Shown: positions 1-6,810 of the stretch, piece after piece
Layout: every line of letters starts with the position of its first letter
Numbering within the stretch: the first letter of the stretch is position 1
Assembly: GCA_013911345.1 (NCBI GenBank)
Contig: JACETJ010000056.1
Span: 1 to 7,663, forward strand
Reading direction: 5' to 3'
DNA from: Congregibacter sp.
GTDB lineage: Bacteria > Pseudomonadota > Gammaproteobacteria > Pseudomonadales > Halieaceae
Length of the DNA: 7,663 nt
Translations under genes and position numbers: made by a program
The notes under the pieces: model-generated
Database searches by the model: none
Told to the model about the DNA's origin: nothing
The model's input: the letters and a program-made list of their open reading frames with translations, nothing else

Positions 1-68
1 CTGAGGGCCTCCCAGTCGCTGACGAGCTCGGGGGGAAGTGCGTGTTCGGGTGGGGAAGGGGGTGTCAT
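1..68 (-). CDS. cmoB: N-terminal fragment of probable CmoB (tRNA U34 carboxymethyltransferase), cut by the left edge
   Basis: An ATG on the minus strand overlaps the cmoA stop codon as ATGA (65-68) and opens a frame of 22 complete codons that runs off the left edge without a stop. The visible peptide is proline-rich and ends LVSDWEAL. CmoB transfers the carboxymethyl group of carboxy-S-adenosyl-methionine, made by CmoA, to 5-hydroxyuridine at tRNA position 34, giving cmo5U. The assignment rests on gene order: in gammaproteobacteria cmoB commonly follows cmoA directly, and the 4-nt overlap implies translational coupling. Too little protein is visible to identify the family from sequence, so this is an inference from context. 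Confidence 0.45.
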   Translation of the reverse strand, partial: MTPPSPPEHALPPELVSDWEAL

Positions 69-877
69 GCGATGGCGATGAGCGAGCCAAAGTTCAGGCA
101 CTGAAACCAGACGTCGCAACGGCTGAATCCCACTGCATTGAGGCGCGCGACATGCGCTTCGCGCGTCTCGGGCACCAGCACATCCTCCAGCGCCTGCCGT
201 TTCTGGGCAATCTCGAGATCACTGTAGCCCTGTTGGCGCTTAAAATCGTGGTGCAGGTCGATTAGGTACTCATTCAGACGCGGGTCGGGCAGGGTGAGTT
301 TCTCCGACAGAATCAACACATCACTCGGCATCATTGCCTCACGAATCCGCTTAAGTAGTGCCTCGCGCTGCTCAATAGGAATGAACTGGAGCGTGTAATT
401 CATGATCACCACGCTGGCATTATCGAGCGGGGTATCGAGTACGTCCGCCTGTTGCAGCTCAATGCGGCTCGCCTCAGGGAATTGCGCCAAGTGACTGCTT
501 GCCTGCTCCAGCATCGCCTTGGAATTATCGATACCGATGAGCTCGCATCGATCACAGGCGGGTTCCCGCGCCGCCGATAGGAGCGATGCGCCCCAGGAGC
601 ATCCCAAATCATAAATCCGCGAACCCGGCCGGGCGTGCTGCGCGGCGAGGGTGCCGGTCATGCCTACCACCGTGGCGTAGCCCGGTACGGAACGATTGAT
701 CATGTCCGGGAAGACCGAGGCGACAGACGCGTCAAAACGGAACAGTCCCGGGTCAGACAGGGGGGAGGCGAACAGGTCATCACGCCTCCCTGATAGCGCG
801 GTAGACACGGGCTCACCCGCCGTCGACAGGGTGATGTCGGCGTTTGGCGGGGAGTCTGGCGGGACATTTTGGGTCAT
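65..877 (-). CDS. cmoA: CmoA, carboxy-S-adenosyl-L-methionine synthase
   Basis: CmoA converts S-adenosyl-methionine and prephenate into carboxy-SAM, the donor CmoB uses to modify tRNA wobble uridine. The protein is a class I methyltransferase fold. With the ATG at 877 it has 271 residues. The SAM-binding loop DLGCSWGA is at about residues 90-97, the acidic strand end IDNS at about 116-119, and MNYTLQF at about 159-165. The family stretches VFPDMINRSVPGY, LHHDFKRQQGYSDLEIAQKR and the C-terminal WFQCLNFGSL are also visible and match CmoA as I know it. The start is uncertain: an upstream in-frame ATG at 949 would give 294 residues, and a GTG at 808 would give 247, the usual length. None has a convincing ribosome binding site. 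Conserved homology begins at RDDLF, about 32 residues after the chosen start. The gene probably forms an operon with cmoB. Confidence 0.93.
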   Translation of the reverse strand: MTQNVPPDSPPNADITLSTAGEPVSTALSGRRDDLFASPLSDPGLFRFDASVASVFPDMINRSVPGYATVVGMTGTLAAQHARPGSRIYDLGCSWGASLLSAAREPACDRCELIGIDNSKAMLEQASSHLAQFPEASRIELQQADVLDTPLDNASVVIMNYTLQFIPIEQREALLKRIREAMMPSDVLILSEKLTLPDPRLNEYLIDLHHDFKRQQGYSDLEIAQKRQALEDVLVPETREAHVARLNAVGFSRCDVWFQCLNFGSLIAIA

Positions 878-922
878 GACGAGTAGGGGCGACCAAAGGC
901 GTAAGGTGCAGGATAACAGGGC

Positions 923-952
923 TTGTAGGGCCCTCGGTTCCTCGCGCATACT
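923..952 (+). promoter_or_regulatory. Weak candidate promoter for the aminotransferase gene
   Basis: In the divergent gap between cmoA and the aminotransferase gene, TTGTAG (923-928) and CATACT (947-952) are separated by 18 bp. They match 3 of 6 and 4 of 6 bases of the sigma-70 hexamers. A transcript would start near 959 and leave a leader of about 33 nt before the ATG at 992. The match is poor enough to occur by chance. Confidence 0.2.
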
Positions 953-991
953 TTCGCGTTCCGCTTGATCTCACATTCCTGAGTGTTCGCC

Positions 992-2179
992 ATGTTTGAT
1001 TCTCTTCCTGTGCTCCCGCCCGACTCTATTCTCGGCTTGGCGGCTGCCTGCCGCGCTGACCCCAACCCCGACAAGGTGGATCTCACACTGGGCGTTTACA
1101 TGGATGAAACGGGCTTGTGCCCCGTTTTTGAAGCGGTGCAGCAGGCGCAACAGGCCTTGGTCAGTGAGGAACAGACCAAGGTGTATATGCCGCCTCAGGG
1201 AGATCCCGATTATCTGACCGGGATCCGCTCACTCGTATTCGGTGAAGCGGGTATGGCTGATCTTGGTGATCGCATTTCAGCCGTACAGACCCCCGGGGGT
1301 TGCGGCGCAGTGAGGTTGGGTGCCGAGGTGCTGCACGCCGCGGCCCCGGACGCCACCGTGTGGGTGAGTGATCCGACATGGCCGGTGCATATCCCCTTGA
1401 TGGGCTCGGTGGGGCTGCAATTCAAAACCTATCGCTACTACTCCGCTGACATGAAGGGTCTCGATTTCGACGCTATGTTGGCGGATCTCGAGACGGCGCA
1501 GGCCGGTGACGTGGTGCTCCTGCACGGCTGTTGTCATAACCCCAGTGGGGTCGATCCGACGCTCGAACAATGGGGCGTGTTGGCCGACTTGATGTCGGAG
1601 CGACAGCTACTGCCCATGATCGATTTTGCGTATCAGGGTATGGGGGCTGGTCTCGATGAGGACGCCGCGGGTATCCGCGCGGTACTTGCCCGCGTGCCCG
1701 AGATGATTGTTGCCGTGTCTTCCTCTAAAAATATTGGCCTGTACCGAGAGCGCGCGGGCGCCGTGGTGTTTGTGGGCGGTGATGCGCGTGCGGCCGAAGC
1801 CATGGCGAGTCAGGCAGTCTCTGCGGCGCGACGTGTTTACTCCATGCCGCCGGCTCACGGTGCGCTGTTGGCGGGACGAGTGCTGTCCTCACCGGCGTTG
1901 CGCTCAGCATGGGAGGCCGAACTGGGCCAAATCTGCGAGCGCATTAACGGCCTGCGAGGTCAGCTTCAGAGTGCCCTGACTACTGCTACTAAGCGAGACT
2001 TTGGCTTTATTGGCACAGAGCACGGCATGTTCTCGTTTCTGGGGCTGAGCGTTGAGCAGGCTCAGCGCCTGAGAGAGGAACAGTCGGTGTACATGTTGGA
2101 TTCGTCCCGAATCAATATCGCGGGCCTCAATGCCAACAATCTGGGTCGCGTGGCCGAAGCGGTCGCCTCGGTACTCTGA
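992..2179 (+). CDS. Aspartate/aromatic amino acid aminotransferase (class I, PLP-dependent)
   Basis: This cytoplasmic enzyme moves the amino group of aspartate or aromatic amino acids to 2-oxoglutarate through a pyridoxal-phosphate intermediate. The 395-residue protein is close in length to E. coli AspC and TyrB and collinear with them. The expected active-site residues can be placed: Trp130 in SDPTWPVH, Asn183 in HGCCHNPSGVDPT, Asp211 and Tyr214 in DFAYQGM, the Schiff-base Lys246 in SSSKNIGLYRERAG, Arg254, Arg280 in the RRVYSMPPAHG segment, and Arg373 in SSRINIAG, which binds the substrate alpha-carboxylate. The ATG at 992 gives the family's usual start (MFDSLPVLPPDSILGL). A GTG at 983 adds only three residues, and the Shine-Dalgarno is weak for both. 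I cannot decide between aspC and tyrB from sequence, so no symbol is given. The stop codon lies in a tandem repeat, and the gene is convergent with uup. Confidence 0.93.
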   Translation: MFDSLPVLPPDSILGLAAACRADPNPDKVDLTLGVYMDETGLCPVFEAVQQAQQALVSEEQTKVYMPPQGDPDYLTGIRSLVFGEAGMADLGDRISAVQTPGGCGAVRLGAEVLHAAAPDATVWVSDPTWPVHIPLMGSVGLQFKTYRYYSADMKGLDFDAMLADLETAQAGDVVLLHGCCHNPSGVDPTLEQWGVLADLMSERQLLPMIDFAYQGMGAGLDEDAAGIRAVLARVPEMIVAVSSSKNIGLYRERAGAVVFVGGDARAAEAMASQAVSAARRVYSMPPAHGALLAGRVLSSPALRSAWEAELGQICERINGLRGQLQSALTTATKRDFGFIGTEHGMFSFLGLSVEQAQRLREEQSVYMLDSSRINIAGLNANNLGRVAEAVASVL

Positions 2180-2205
2180 CTCGTTACTGTGACTCGGTAC
2201 TCTGA
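2167..2205. repeat. Three tandem copies of a 13-bp unit spanning the aminotransferase stop codon
   Basis: Copies lie at 2167-2179 (CTCGGTACTCTGA), 2180-2192 (CTCGTTACTGTGA) and 2193-2205 (CTCGGTACTCTGA). The outer two are identical, and the middle one differs at two positions. The first copy encodes the last codons and TGA stop of the aminotransferase; the other two fill most of the 41-bp gap to the end of uup. The third copy plus the next G can fold as a small stem, CTCGG/CTGAG with a TACT loop and one G-T pair, but has no T-tract, so terminator function is doubtful. The simplest reading is slippage or tandem duplication of the gene's 3' end. Confidence 0.85.
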
Positions 2206-2220
2206 GCAGCGACTCCGCGC

Positions 2221-4161
2221 TTAACCCTCCAGTTCGACCAGGCGTTCCAAGGCGCGATCGAGCGCTTGCTCCGTCTCGGTAACGGCGGTCAACGCGGCAG
2301 CGACGTCGTCGGGTGATTGCTCATAAAAACCCGGCTGAGCAATGAGCTCGAGCAGCTCCGCGTGGCGGACTTCCAGAGACTCGATTTCTGAAGGTAGGGC
2401 GTCGAGCTCCCGTTGACTCTTGTAACTCAGCTTGGTTTTCTTCTGGCGCGGTGTGCTATCGCCCGCGTGATCTGGTATCGACTTTAGTGACGCCTTGGCT
2501 TCGTCGGCAGTCGGCGTCGTTACTGTTACTGGGACAGTGTTTGGAGAAGTGCCAGCAGCGCCGATCATCGCCGAAAGTTGCCCACCGCGGGCCTCCCAAT
2601 CTGAGTAGCTACCGGCCTGCTCCTCGATGACTCCGTCGCCTTTCATTACCAGCAGGCTAGTGACCACCTTGTCGAGGAAGTGGCGATCGTGGCTGACCAG
2701 AATGATCGTACCTTTGAACTCCAGCAGGATCTCTTCGAGCAGTTCCAGCGTCTCGATATCGAGATCATTAGTCGGTTCATCGAGGATGAGCAGATTCGCG
2801 GGCCGGGTGAACAAACGCGCGAGAATCGCCCGATTGATCTCGCCGCCAGATAAGGCCTTAACGGGGGTCCGAATGCGATTGGGAGCGAACAGAAAGTCGC
2901 CGAGGTAGCTGATGGCGTGCCGACGTTGGCCATTGATCTCAATGAACTCCTGTCCACCGCACACGTTGTCGATGAGGTCCTTTTCCGGGTCGAGCTCGCC
3001 GCGCAGTTGATCCGAGTAGGCGATCTCGAGTTGGGTGCCGAGTAGCACATCTCCCTCGTCAGGCGTGAGTTCACCGAGCAGGAGTTTGATCACTGTGGTT
3101 TTGCCGACACCGTTGCCGCCCACAATACCCACGCGATCGCCGCGCTGAATAATAGTTGAGAAGTCGTCCACCACCGTGTCGTTGTTATAGCGGAAGGCGA
3201 TGCCTCGCGCCTCGGCAACGCGGCGCCCTGACCGGTTGGCTTCCTCTAGCTTGAAGTTGCCTTTGCCCTGCGCCACGCGGCGCTGCGCGCGTTCTCCGCG
3301 CATGGCCTTGAGCGCCCTGACCCGGCCCTCATTGCGCGTGCGGCGTGCTTTAATCCCTTGCCGGATCCACGTCTCCTCCTGAGCCAACTTTTTGTCAAAC
3401 AGCGCATCAGCTCGCGCCTCAGCTTCAGCCTGCTGCTCTCTCAAGACCAGAAATTTGGTGTAATCCGCCTGCCATAAAGACAAATGACCTCTATCGAGCT
3501 CGCCAATGCGATTACAGACGCGTTGCAGAAAACGCCGATCGTGGGTAATGAGTACGATGGCGCCTTGGAAGGCATTGACTTGCTGCTCCAACCAGTCGAT
3601 TGAAGGGATGTCGAGGTGGTTGGTCGGCTCGTCTAGAAGGAGTACGTCGGGCTCTGTGACCAATGCGCGCGCCAGTGCAGCGCGCCGCCGCCATCCTCCT
3701 GACAGGGTTGCCAACAGGTCATCTGCATTCAGGTCTAACTGCTGTAGCACTCGCTCTATACGCTGCTCCATGGTCCAGCCGTCGAGATGCTCCAGCTCGG
3801 CCTGAATCTGACTCAGTTCTTCCAAAGCGTCTGCAGAGCCATCTGTGGTGAGGGTGTGGTAGCGGGAGAGCAGGGCGCCGGTCTCGGCTAATCCGGTGGC
3901 GACGTAATCAAACACGCTGGTTTCGAGGTGCTCGGGTAGCGCCTGCTCAAGACGGGCCACGGTGATGTTGGGGTCCACCCAGCGCTCACCGTCCTCGGGG
4001 AGGAGTTCGCCCGACAGTATGCGCATTAGCGTCGATTTGCCGGCGCCATTGCGACCCAAGAGCCCCAGCCGCTCGCCCCTGTCCAGCGTCAGGTTGACTT
4101 TGTCGAGTAACATCTGGGTACCGATGCTGAACTCGATCTGATCGAGGCGGATGTAGGGCAT
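2221..4161 (-). CDS. uup: Uup, ABC-F family ATPase
   Basis: Uup is a soluble ABC-F protein with two ATPase domains and no membrane domain. E. coli Uup is linked to translation and ribosome function and to limiting RecA-independent precise excision of transposons. In this 646-residue protein the first ATPase domain has Walker A GRNGAGKS (36-43), signature LSGGW (153-157), Walker B LLLDEPTNHLD (174-184) and switch THDR (206-209). A charged linker, about 240-310, includes the hallmark stretch KLAQEETWIRQGIKARRTRN. The second domain has GGNGVGKTT (348-356), LSGGE (437-441), LILDEPTNDLD (458-468) and SHDR (490-493). A variable threonine- and proline-rich spacer (about 535-572) leads into the Uup C-terminal coiled-coil domain, beginning KLSYKSQRELDALP (about 577-590), which separates Uup from EttA and YheS. 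The ATG at 4161 follows a clear AGGAG seven bases upstream. Length and domain order match E. coli Uup. Confidence 0.95.
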   Translation of the reverse strand: MPYIRLDQIEFSIGTQMLLDKVNLTLDRGERLGLLGRNGAGKSTLMRILSGELLPEDGERWVDPNITVARLEQALPEHLETSVFDYVATGLAETGALLSRYHTLTTDGSADALEELSQIQAELEHLDGWTMEQRIERVLQQLDLNADDLLATLSGGWRRRAALARALVTEPDVLLLDEPTNHLDIPSIDWLEQQVNAFQGAIVLITHDRRFLQRVCNRIGELDRGHLSLWQADYTKFLVLREQQAEAEARADALFDKKLAQEETWIRQGIKARRTRNEGRVRALKAMRGERAQRRVAQGKGNFKLEEANRSGRRVAEARGIAFRYNNDTVVDDFSTIIQRGDRVGIVGGNGVGKTTVIKLLLGELTPDEGDVLLGTQLEIAYSDQLRGELDPEKDLIDNVCGGQEFIEINGQRRHAISYLGDFLFAPNRIRTPVKALSGGEINRAILARLFTRPANLLILDEPTNDLDIETLELLEEILLEFKGTIILVSHDRHFLDKVVTSLLVMKGDGVIEEQAGSYSDWEARGGQLSAMIGAAGTSPNTVPVTVTTPTADEAKASLKSIPDHAGDSTPRQKKTKLSYKSQRELDALPSEIESLEVRHAELLELIAQPGFYEQSPDDVAAALTAVTETEQALDRALERLVELEG

Positions 4162-4248
4162 GCATGATCTCCTGAGGGCGGCCAGTGTAGGACAGAAAAC
4201 AACCTATGCGCGGATTTAGGTAGAATGTCCGACCTGGGGGTTAGCATC
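4162..4248. other. Divergent intergenic region between uup and ctaA
   Basis: These 87 bp must hold the start signals for both uup (leftward) and ctaA (rightward), unless promoters lie inside the genes. On the plus strand TAGAAT (4221-4226) matches five of six -10 bases and would start transcription near 4233, which fits a ctaA start at 4249 but not at 4225. No good -35 hexamer sits at the right distance. On the minus strand TACACT (4191-4186) is a weak -10 candidate for uup. No obvious operator dyad is visible. Confidence 0.3.
4169..4174 (-). promoter_or_regulatory. Shine-Dalgarno of uup
   Basis: On the minus strand AGGAG lies seven bases before the uup ATG at 4161. This is a near-consensus ribosome binding site and fixes that start. 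Another ATG just upstream, at 4165-4163, is out of frame and much closer to the site. Confidence 0.7.
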
Positions 4249-5292
4249 ATGACAACAGCGACAATAGACGCGCAGGCTAATGCGCGCTGGATATCACTTT
4301 GGTTGGCGGTCTGCGCCGTGACCATTTTGGGCATGATTCTGCTGGGCGGGGTGACCCGACTCACTGAGTCTGGCTTGTCGATGGTGGACTGGCGGCCGAT
4401 CATGGGTGTGATCCCGCCACTGACAGAAGCGCAGTGGTTGGCGACCTTTGCTGAGTATCAGCAATACCCTGAGTATCAGAAAATCAATCAGGGTATGGAC
4501 CTGGCTGGGTTCAAGCAGATCTTTTGGTTCGAATATCTGCACCGTGTACTGGGTCGGCTCATTGGCCTGATGTATTTCGTGCCTTTGGTTATCTTTGCGT
4601 TGCGCAAGATGATCGCGCCACAACTGCTGCCCACCCTGATTCTGTTGTTGATTTTGGGTGCCGCCCAGGGCTTGCTCGGTTGGTATATGGTCAAGAGCGG
4701 CCTTGTTGACCGGCCATCCGTGTCCCAATACCGGCTGACTGCCCACCTAGGTGTCGCAGTTGCGATCTATGCCCTGATGATGTGGCTGGTGCTGCGTGTC
4801 AGTACAGGTCTCTCACCGGCGCTGAAACACATTAGCGGCTGGGGGTGGGTCTTGGTTATAGGGGTCTACACCCTGATATTGTCGGGCGGGTTCATGGCCG
4901 GCACGGATGCAGGCTTTGCCTACCCTACCTGGCCAATGATGGGTGAGACTTTCGTACCTATGGGCTATTACGCGGAGGGCTGGCAAGCCACTTTTGAAGG
5001 GGTCGCCACCATTCACTTCAATCACCGCATGCTCGCCTATGCCATGGCGCTCCTTGTGCTGGTGCTGAGCGTGCAATGTTTGCGAACTAGTGATCATCGC
5101 GGCGTGAGGCGGGGTGCCTGGCTGATGCTGGTTGCGCTCACGTTTCAGGTCGCGCTGGGCATTGGCACGGTACTGACGCAGGTGGCGATTCCCATGGCAG
5201 CGAGCCATCAGGTCGGTGCGGTGCTGCTGCTGACTGCTGTGCTTTACTGGATGCACGCCCAGACAGGCCAAAAACTGGTACTCTCTGCGTAG
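4249..5292 (+). CDS. ctaA: CtaA/COX15-type heme A synthase
   Basis: This inner-membrane enzyme oxidises the C8 methyl of heme O to a formyl group, giving heme A for aa3-type cytochrome c oxidase. The 347-residue protein is of the alphaproteobacterial/mitochondrial kind, with GGVTRLTESGLSMVDWRP (about 33-50), an EYLHR motif (Glu95, His98), the stretch WYMVKSGLVDRPSVSQYRLTAHLG with His166 (about 145-168), HFNHR with His259, and His320 in ASHQVGA. These four histidines are the expected heme ligands. About eight membrane segments are visible, near 16-36, 100-118, 127-145, 162-182, 197-215, 262-278, 290-308 and 320-336. Neither long external loop has a cysteine, as in the cysteine-less class. I chose the ATG at 4249 because GGGGG lies eight bases upstream and a possible -10 overlaps the alternative ATG at 4225, which would add eight residues. 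No ctaB or oxidase subunit gene is in view. Confidence 0.93.
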   Translation: MTTATIDAQANARWISLWLAVCAVTILGMILLGGVTRLTESGLSMVDWRPIMGVIPPLTEAQWLATFAEYQQYPEYQKINQGMDLAGFKQIFWFEYLHRVLGRLIGLMYFVPLVIFALRKMIAPQLLPTLILLLILGAAQGLLGWYMVKSGLVDRPSVSQYRLTAHLGVAVAIYALMMWLVLRVSTGLSPALKHISGWGWVLVIGVYTLILSGGFMAGTDAGFAYPTWPMMGETFVPMGYYAEGWQATFEGVATIHFNHRMLAYAMALLVLVLSVQCLRTSDHRGVRRGAWLMLVALTFQVALGIGTVLTQVAIPMAASHQVGAVLLLTAVLYWMHAQTGQKLVLSA

Positions 5293-5354
5293 TAAAGAGT
5301 GAGACGGACCTCACAGGTGCAGTTTTTGCCCTGGTAGCCGTCATGAGTATCCGC

Positions 5355-5360
5355 AGGAGG
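5355..5360 (+). promoter_or_regulatory. Shine-Dalgarno that supports the GTG start of the response regulator
   Basis: A perfect AGGAGG lies ten bases before the GTG at 5371, from which the receiver domain reads in its usual form (MKTLIVEDS). The nearby ATG at 5343 is out of frame. CCGC (5351-5354) and GCGG (5360-5363) flank the site and could pair as a four-base stem, leaving most of the ribosome binding site in the loop; this is too short to claim regulation. Confidence 0.6.
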
Positions 5361-5370
5361 CGGAACTGGC

Positions 5371-6714
5371 GTGAAGACCCTCATTGTCGAGGACAGTGCA
5401 ACCCTCTGTGCCATCTACTCCCAATATCTTGATGGCAGTGGTTTAGATGTGACGGCGGTAGAAACCCTCACGTCGGCCCGTGCAACGTTGGTTGAGCTGA
5501 ACCCGCAGCTCATTTTGCTGGATATTGAACTCCCGGATGGCAATGGCCTGGATCTGATCGATGATCTGTGGCGCGTCACGCCTCGGCCGGCAGTCGTCGT
5601 CATGACCGGCCATGGCGCTGATTACGCCGAACAGGCGATAGAGAGTGGCGCAGACGATTTCCTAAATAAGCCTTTTGATGCTGCGCGTTTGCGGGTCACG
5701 TTGCTGAACGCCGCGGACAAGCAGAAGCTCAGCCAGCAAGTTGAGACGTTATCGGTCAAGCGCGAGCGACTCGGCCCGCTTCGCGGTAAGTCACCGGCCA
5801 TGCAAACGGTCTTCGAGACAGTCGAATCACTCGCAGGCACTTTGGCCACCGCGTTTGTGATGGGTGAGAGTGGCACGGGCAAAGAGCTGGCCGCGAGGGC
5901 CATCCACCAGTTATCGGCGCGAGCACCTGGCCCATTTGTGGTCGTCGATTGTGCCGCCATGGCGGCCGACCAGCTGGAGCGCGCTTTGTTCGGTGACGCG
6001 CAGGGTGGCGGTTTAGTTGCTGAGGCCGCTGCCGGCACGCTGTTTTTAGACGAGGTCTGTAGCCTCAGCTTTGAGGCACAATCGACGCTATTGAGGTTGA
6101 TACAGCACGGCACCTATCGTCCGGTAGGGTCTTCACAGGAGATCGCCGCAGACGTCCGAATCATCGCCTCCACCAATCGTGATCCCTTATTTGAGATGCG
6201 TGAAGGCCGACTCCGAGAGGACCTGTATTACCGTTTGCACGTTGTGCCCCTTAGGATGCCGCCAGTTCGGGAGCGATCGGACGATATCCTACTTCTGGCT
6301 CAAGGGTTCCTCTCTCACATCGCTGAGGAAGAGGGTAAAGCCGTCATCCAGCTCAGTGATGCGGCGGCGAATGCACTCCAGCATTATTCATGGCCGGGCA
6401 ATGTTCGGCAGTTGGAAAATACAATACGGCAGCTGGTGTTGTTGGGTCCTGCAGATGAAATAGATGAAGCGGCGGTGTACCGGGCGATCTCCGGCACCGA
6501 AATCGCTGTAGAGACTGACGGCGCATCCAGCTCGCCCGTTGGCTCGATTGAGGCGCGCGGCGACAACGACATTGAGCCGCTATGGATCACCGAGAAAAAA
6601 GCGATTGAGGCAGCCATCGCAGCCTGCGGTGGGAGCGTGAATCGTGCCGCTCAGCAATTGCAGGTGGCGCCTTCAACGATCTATCGAAAAATTCAGTCCT
6701 GGAAGGGCCAGTAA
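5371..6714 (+). CDS. NtrC/LuxO-family response regulator lacking the GAFTGA sigma-54 contact loop
   Basis: This 447-residue DNA-binding response regulator has three domains. The receiver (about 1-115) has the acidic pair Glu7-Asp8, phospho-acceptor Asp51 in LILLDIELPDGNG, Thr79 and Lys100. The AAA+ domain (about 137-375) has Walker A GESGTGKE (165-172), Walker B TLFLDE (223-228), sensor I STNRD (267-271), an arginine-rich GRLREDLYYRL (279-289) and sensor II WPGNVRQLEN (341-350). The Fis-type helix-turn-helix is at about 406-443, ending VAPSTIYRKIQSW. The C-terminus, from PLWITEKKAIE, strongly resembles Vibrio LuxO. Between LFG and GTLFLDE there are 13 residues (208-220) instead of the roughly 22 expected, and GAFTGA is absent, although ATPase motifs on both sides are intact. 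Such proteins usually cannot open sigma-54 promoters. It starts at GTG 5371, 78 bp after ctaA, so co-transcription is possible. No partner kinase or luxU-like gene is in view, and its targets are unknown. Confidence 0.92.
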   Translation: MKTLIVEDSATLCAIYSQYLDGSGLDVTAVETLTSARATLVELNPQLILLDIELPDGNGLDLIDDLWRVTPRPAVVVMTGHGADYAEQAIESGADDFLNKPFDAARLRVTLLNAADKQKLSQQVETLSVKRERLGPLRGKSPAMQTVFETVESLAGTLATAFVMGESGTGKELAARAIHQLSARAPGPFVVVDCAAMAADQLERALFGDAQGGGLVAEAAAGTLFLDEVCSLSFEAQSTLLRLIQHGTYRPVGSSQEIAADVRIIASTNRDPLFEMREGRLREDLYYRLHVVPLRMPPVRERSDDILLLAQGFLSHIAEEEGKAVIQLSDAAANALQHYSWPGNVRQLENTIRQLVLLGPADEIDEAAVYRAISGTEIAVETDGASSSPVGSIEARGDNDIEPLWITEKKAIEAAIAACGGSVNRAAQQLQVAPSTIYRKIQSWKGQ

Positions 6715-6788
6715 GCTCTCACAAACCAGCGCACAGTCAGACAAAAGATCGTTGCTAAAGAGGTTTGCTTTGGCCGCCTGGCACTCTA

Positions 6789-6810
6789 CAACGGGGCCCA
6801 TTGCCCCTTG
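6789..6810. terminator. GC-rich hairpin between convergent genes, possible weak terminator
   Basis: The 127 bp between the regulator and the ABM gene (6715-6841) hold no gene. The main structure is CAA-C-GGGGC, a five-base CCATT loop, then GCCCC-TTG: eight base pairs with one bulged C. No T-tract follows in either direction, so it is not a standard intrinsic terminator. Its place between two converging genes suggests it may still help stop or protect transcripts. Confidence 0.3.

Noticed and set aside
983..991. GTG at 983 as the aminotransferase start
   Set aside because: It adds only MFA before the ATG at 992, which gives the family's normal N-terminus; neither has a strong ribosome binding site.
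2646..3074. 142-codon open frame inside uup on the same strand in another frame
   Set aside because: It has low-complexity Ser/Arg-rich composition and lies wholly within a strongly conserved ABC-F gene; it is a shadow frame.
4813..5271. 152-codon open frame antisense to ctaA
   Set aside because: It is His/Gln/Arg-rich with no recognisable domain and opposes a well-conserved membrane protein gene; it is a shadow frame.
5299..5327. Hairpin GTGAG/CTCAC followed by TTTTT after ctaA, resembling an intrinsic terminator
   Set aside because: The stem is only five base pairs and the T-run begins eight bases after it, too far for a standard terminator.
5986..6039. Frameshift or assembly error as the cause of the missing GAFTGA loop
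   Set aside because: The reading frame and conserved motifs continue intact on both sides, so any change is a clean multiple of three. An in-frame assembly gap cannot be fully excluded from one sequence.
5622..6113. 163-codon open frame antisense to the response regulator
   Set aside because: It is Ser/Ala-rich with no domain, and the opposite strand encodes the conserved AAA+ core.
6779..6793. TGGCAC resembling the -24 half of a sigma-54 promoter
   Set aside because: The -12 half at the right spacing reads AACG and lacks the required GC-type element.
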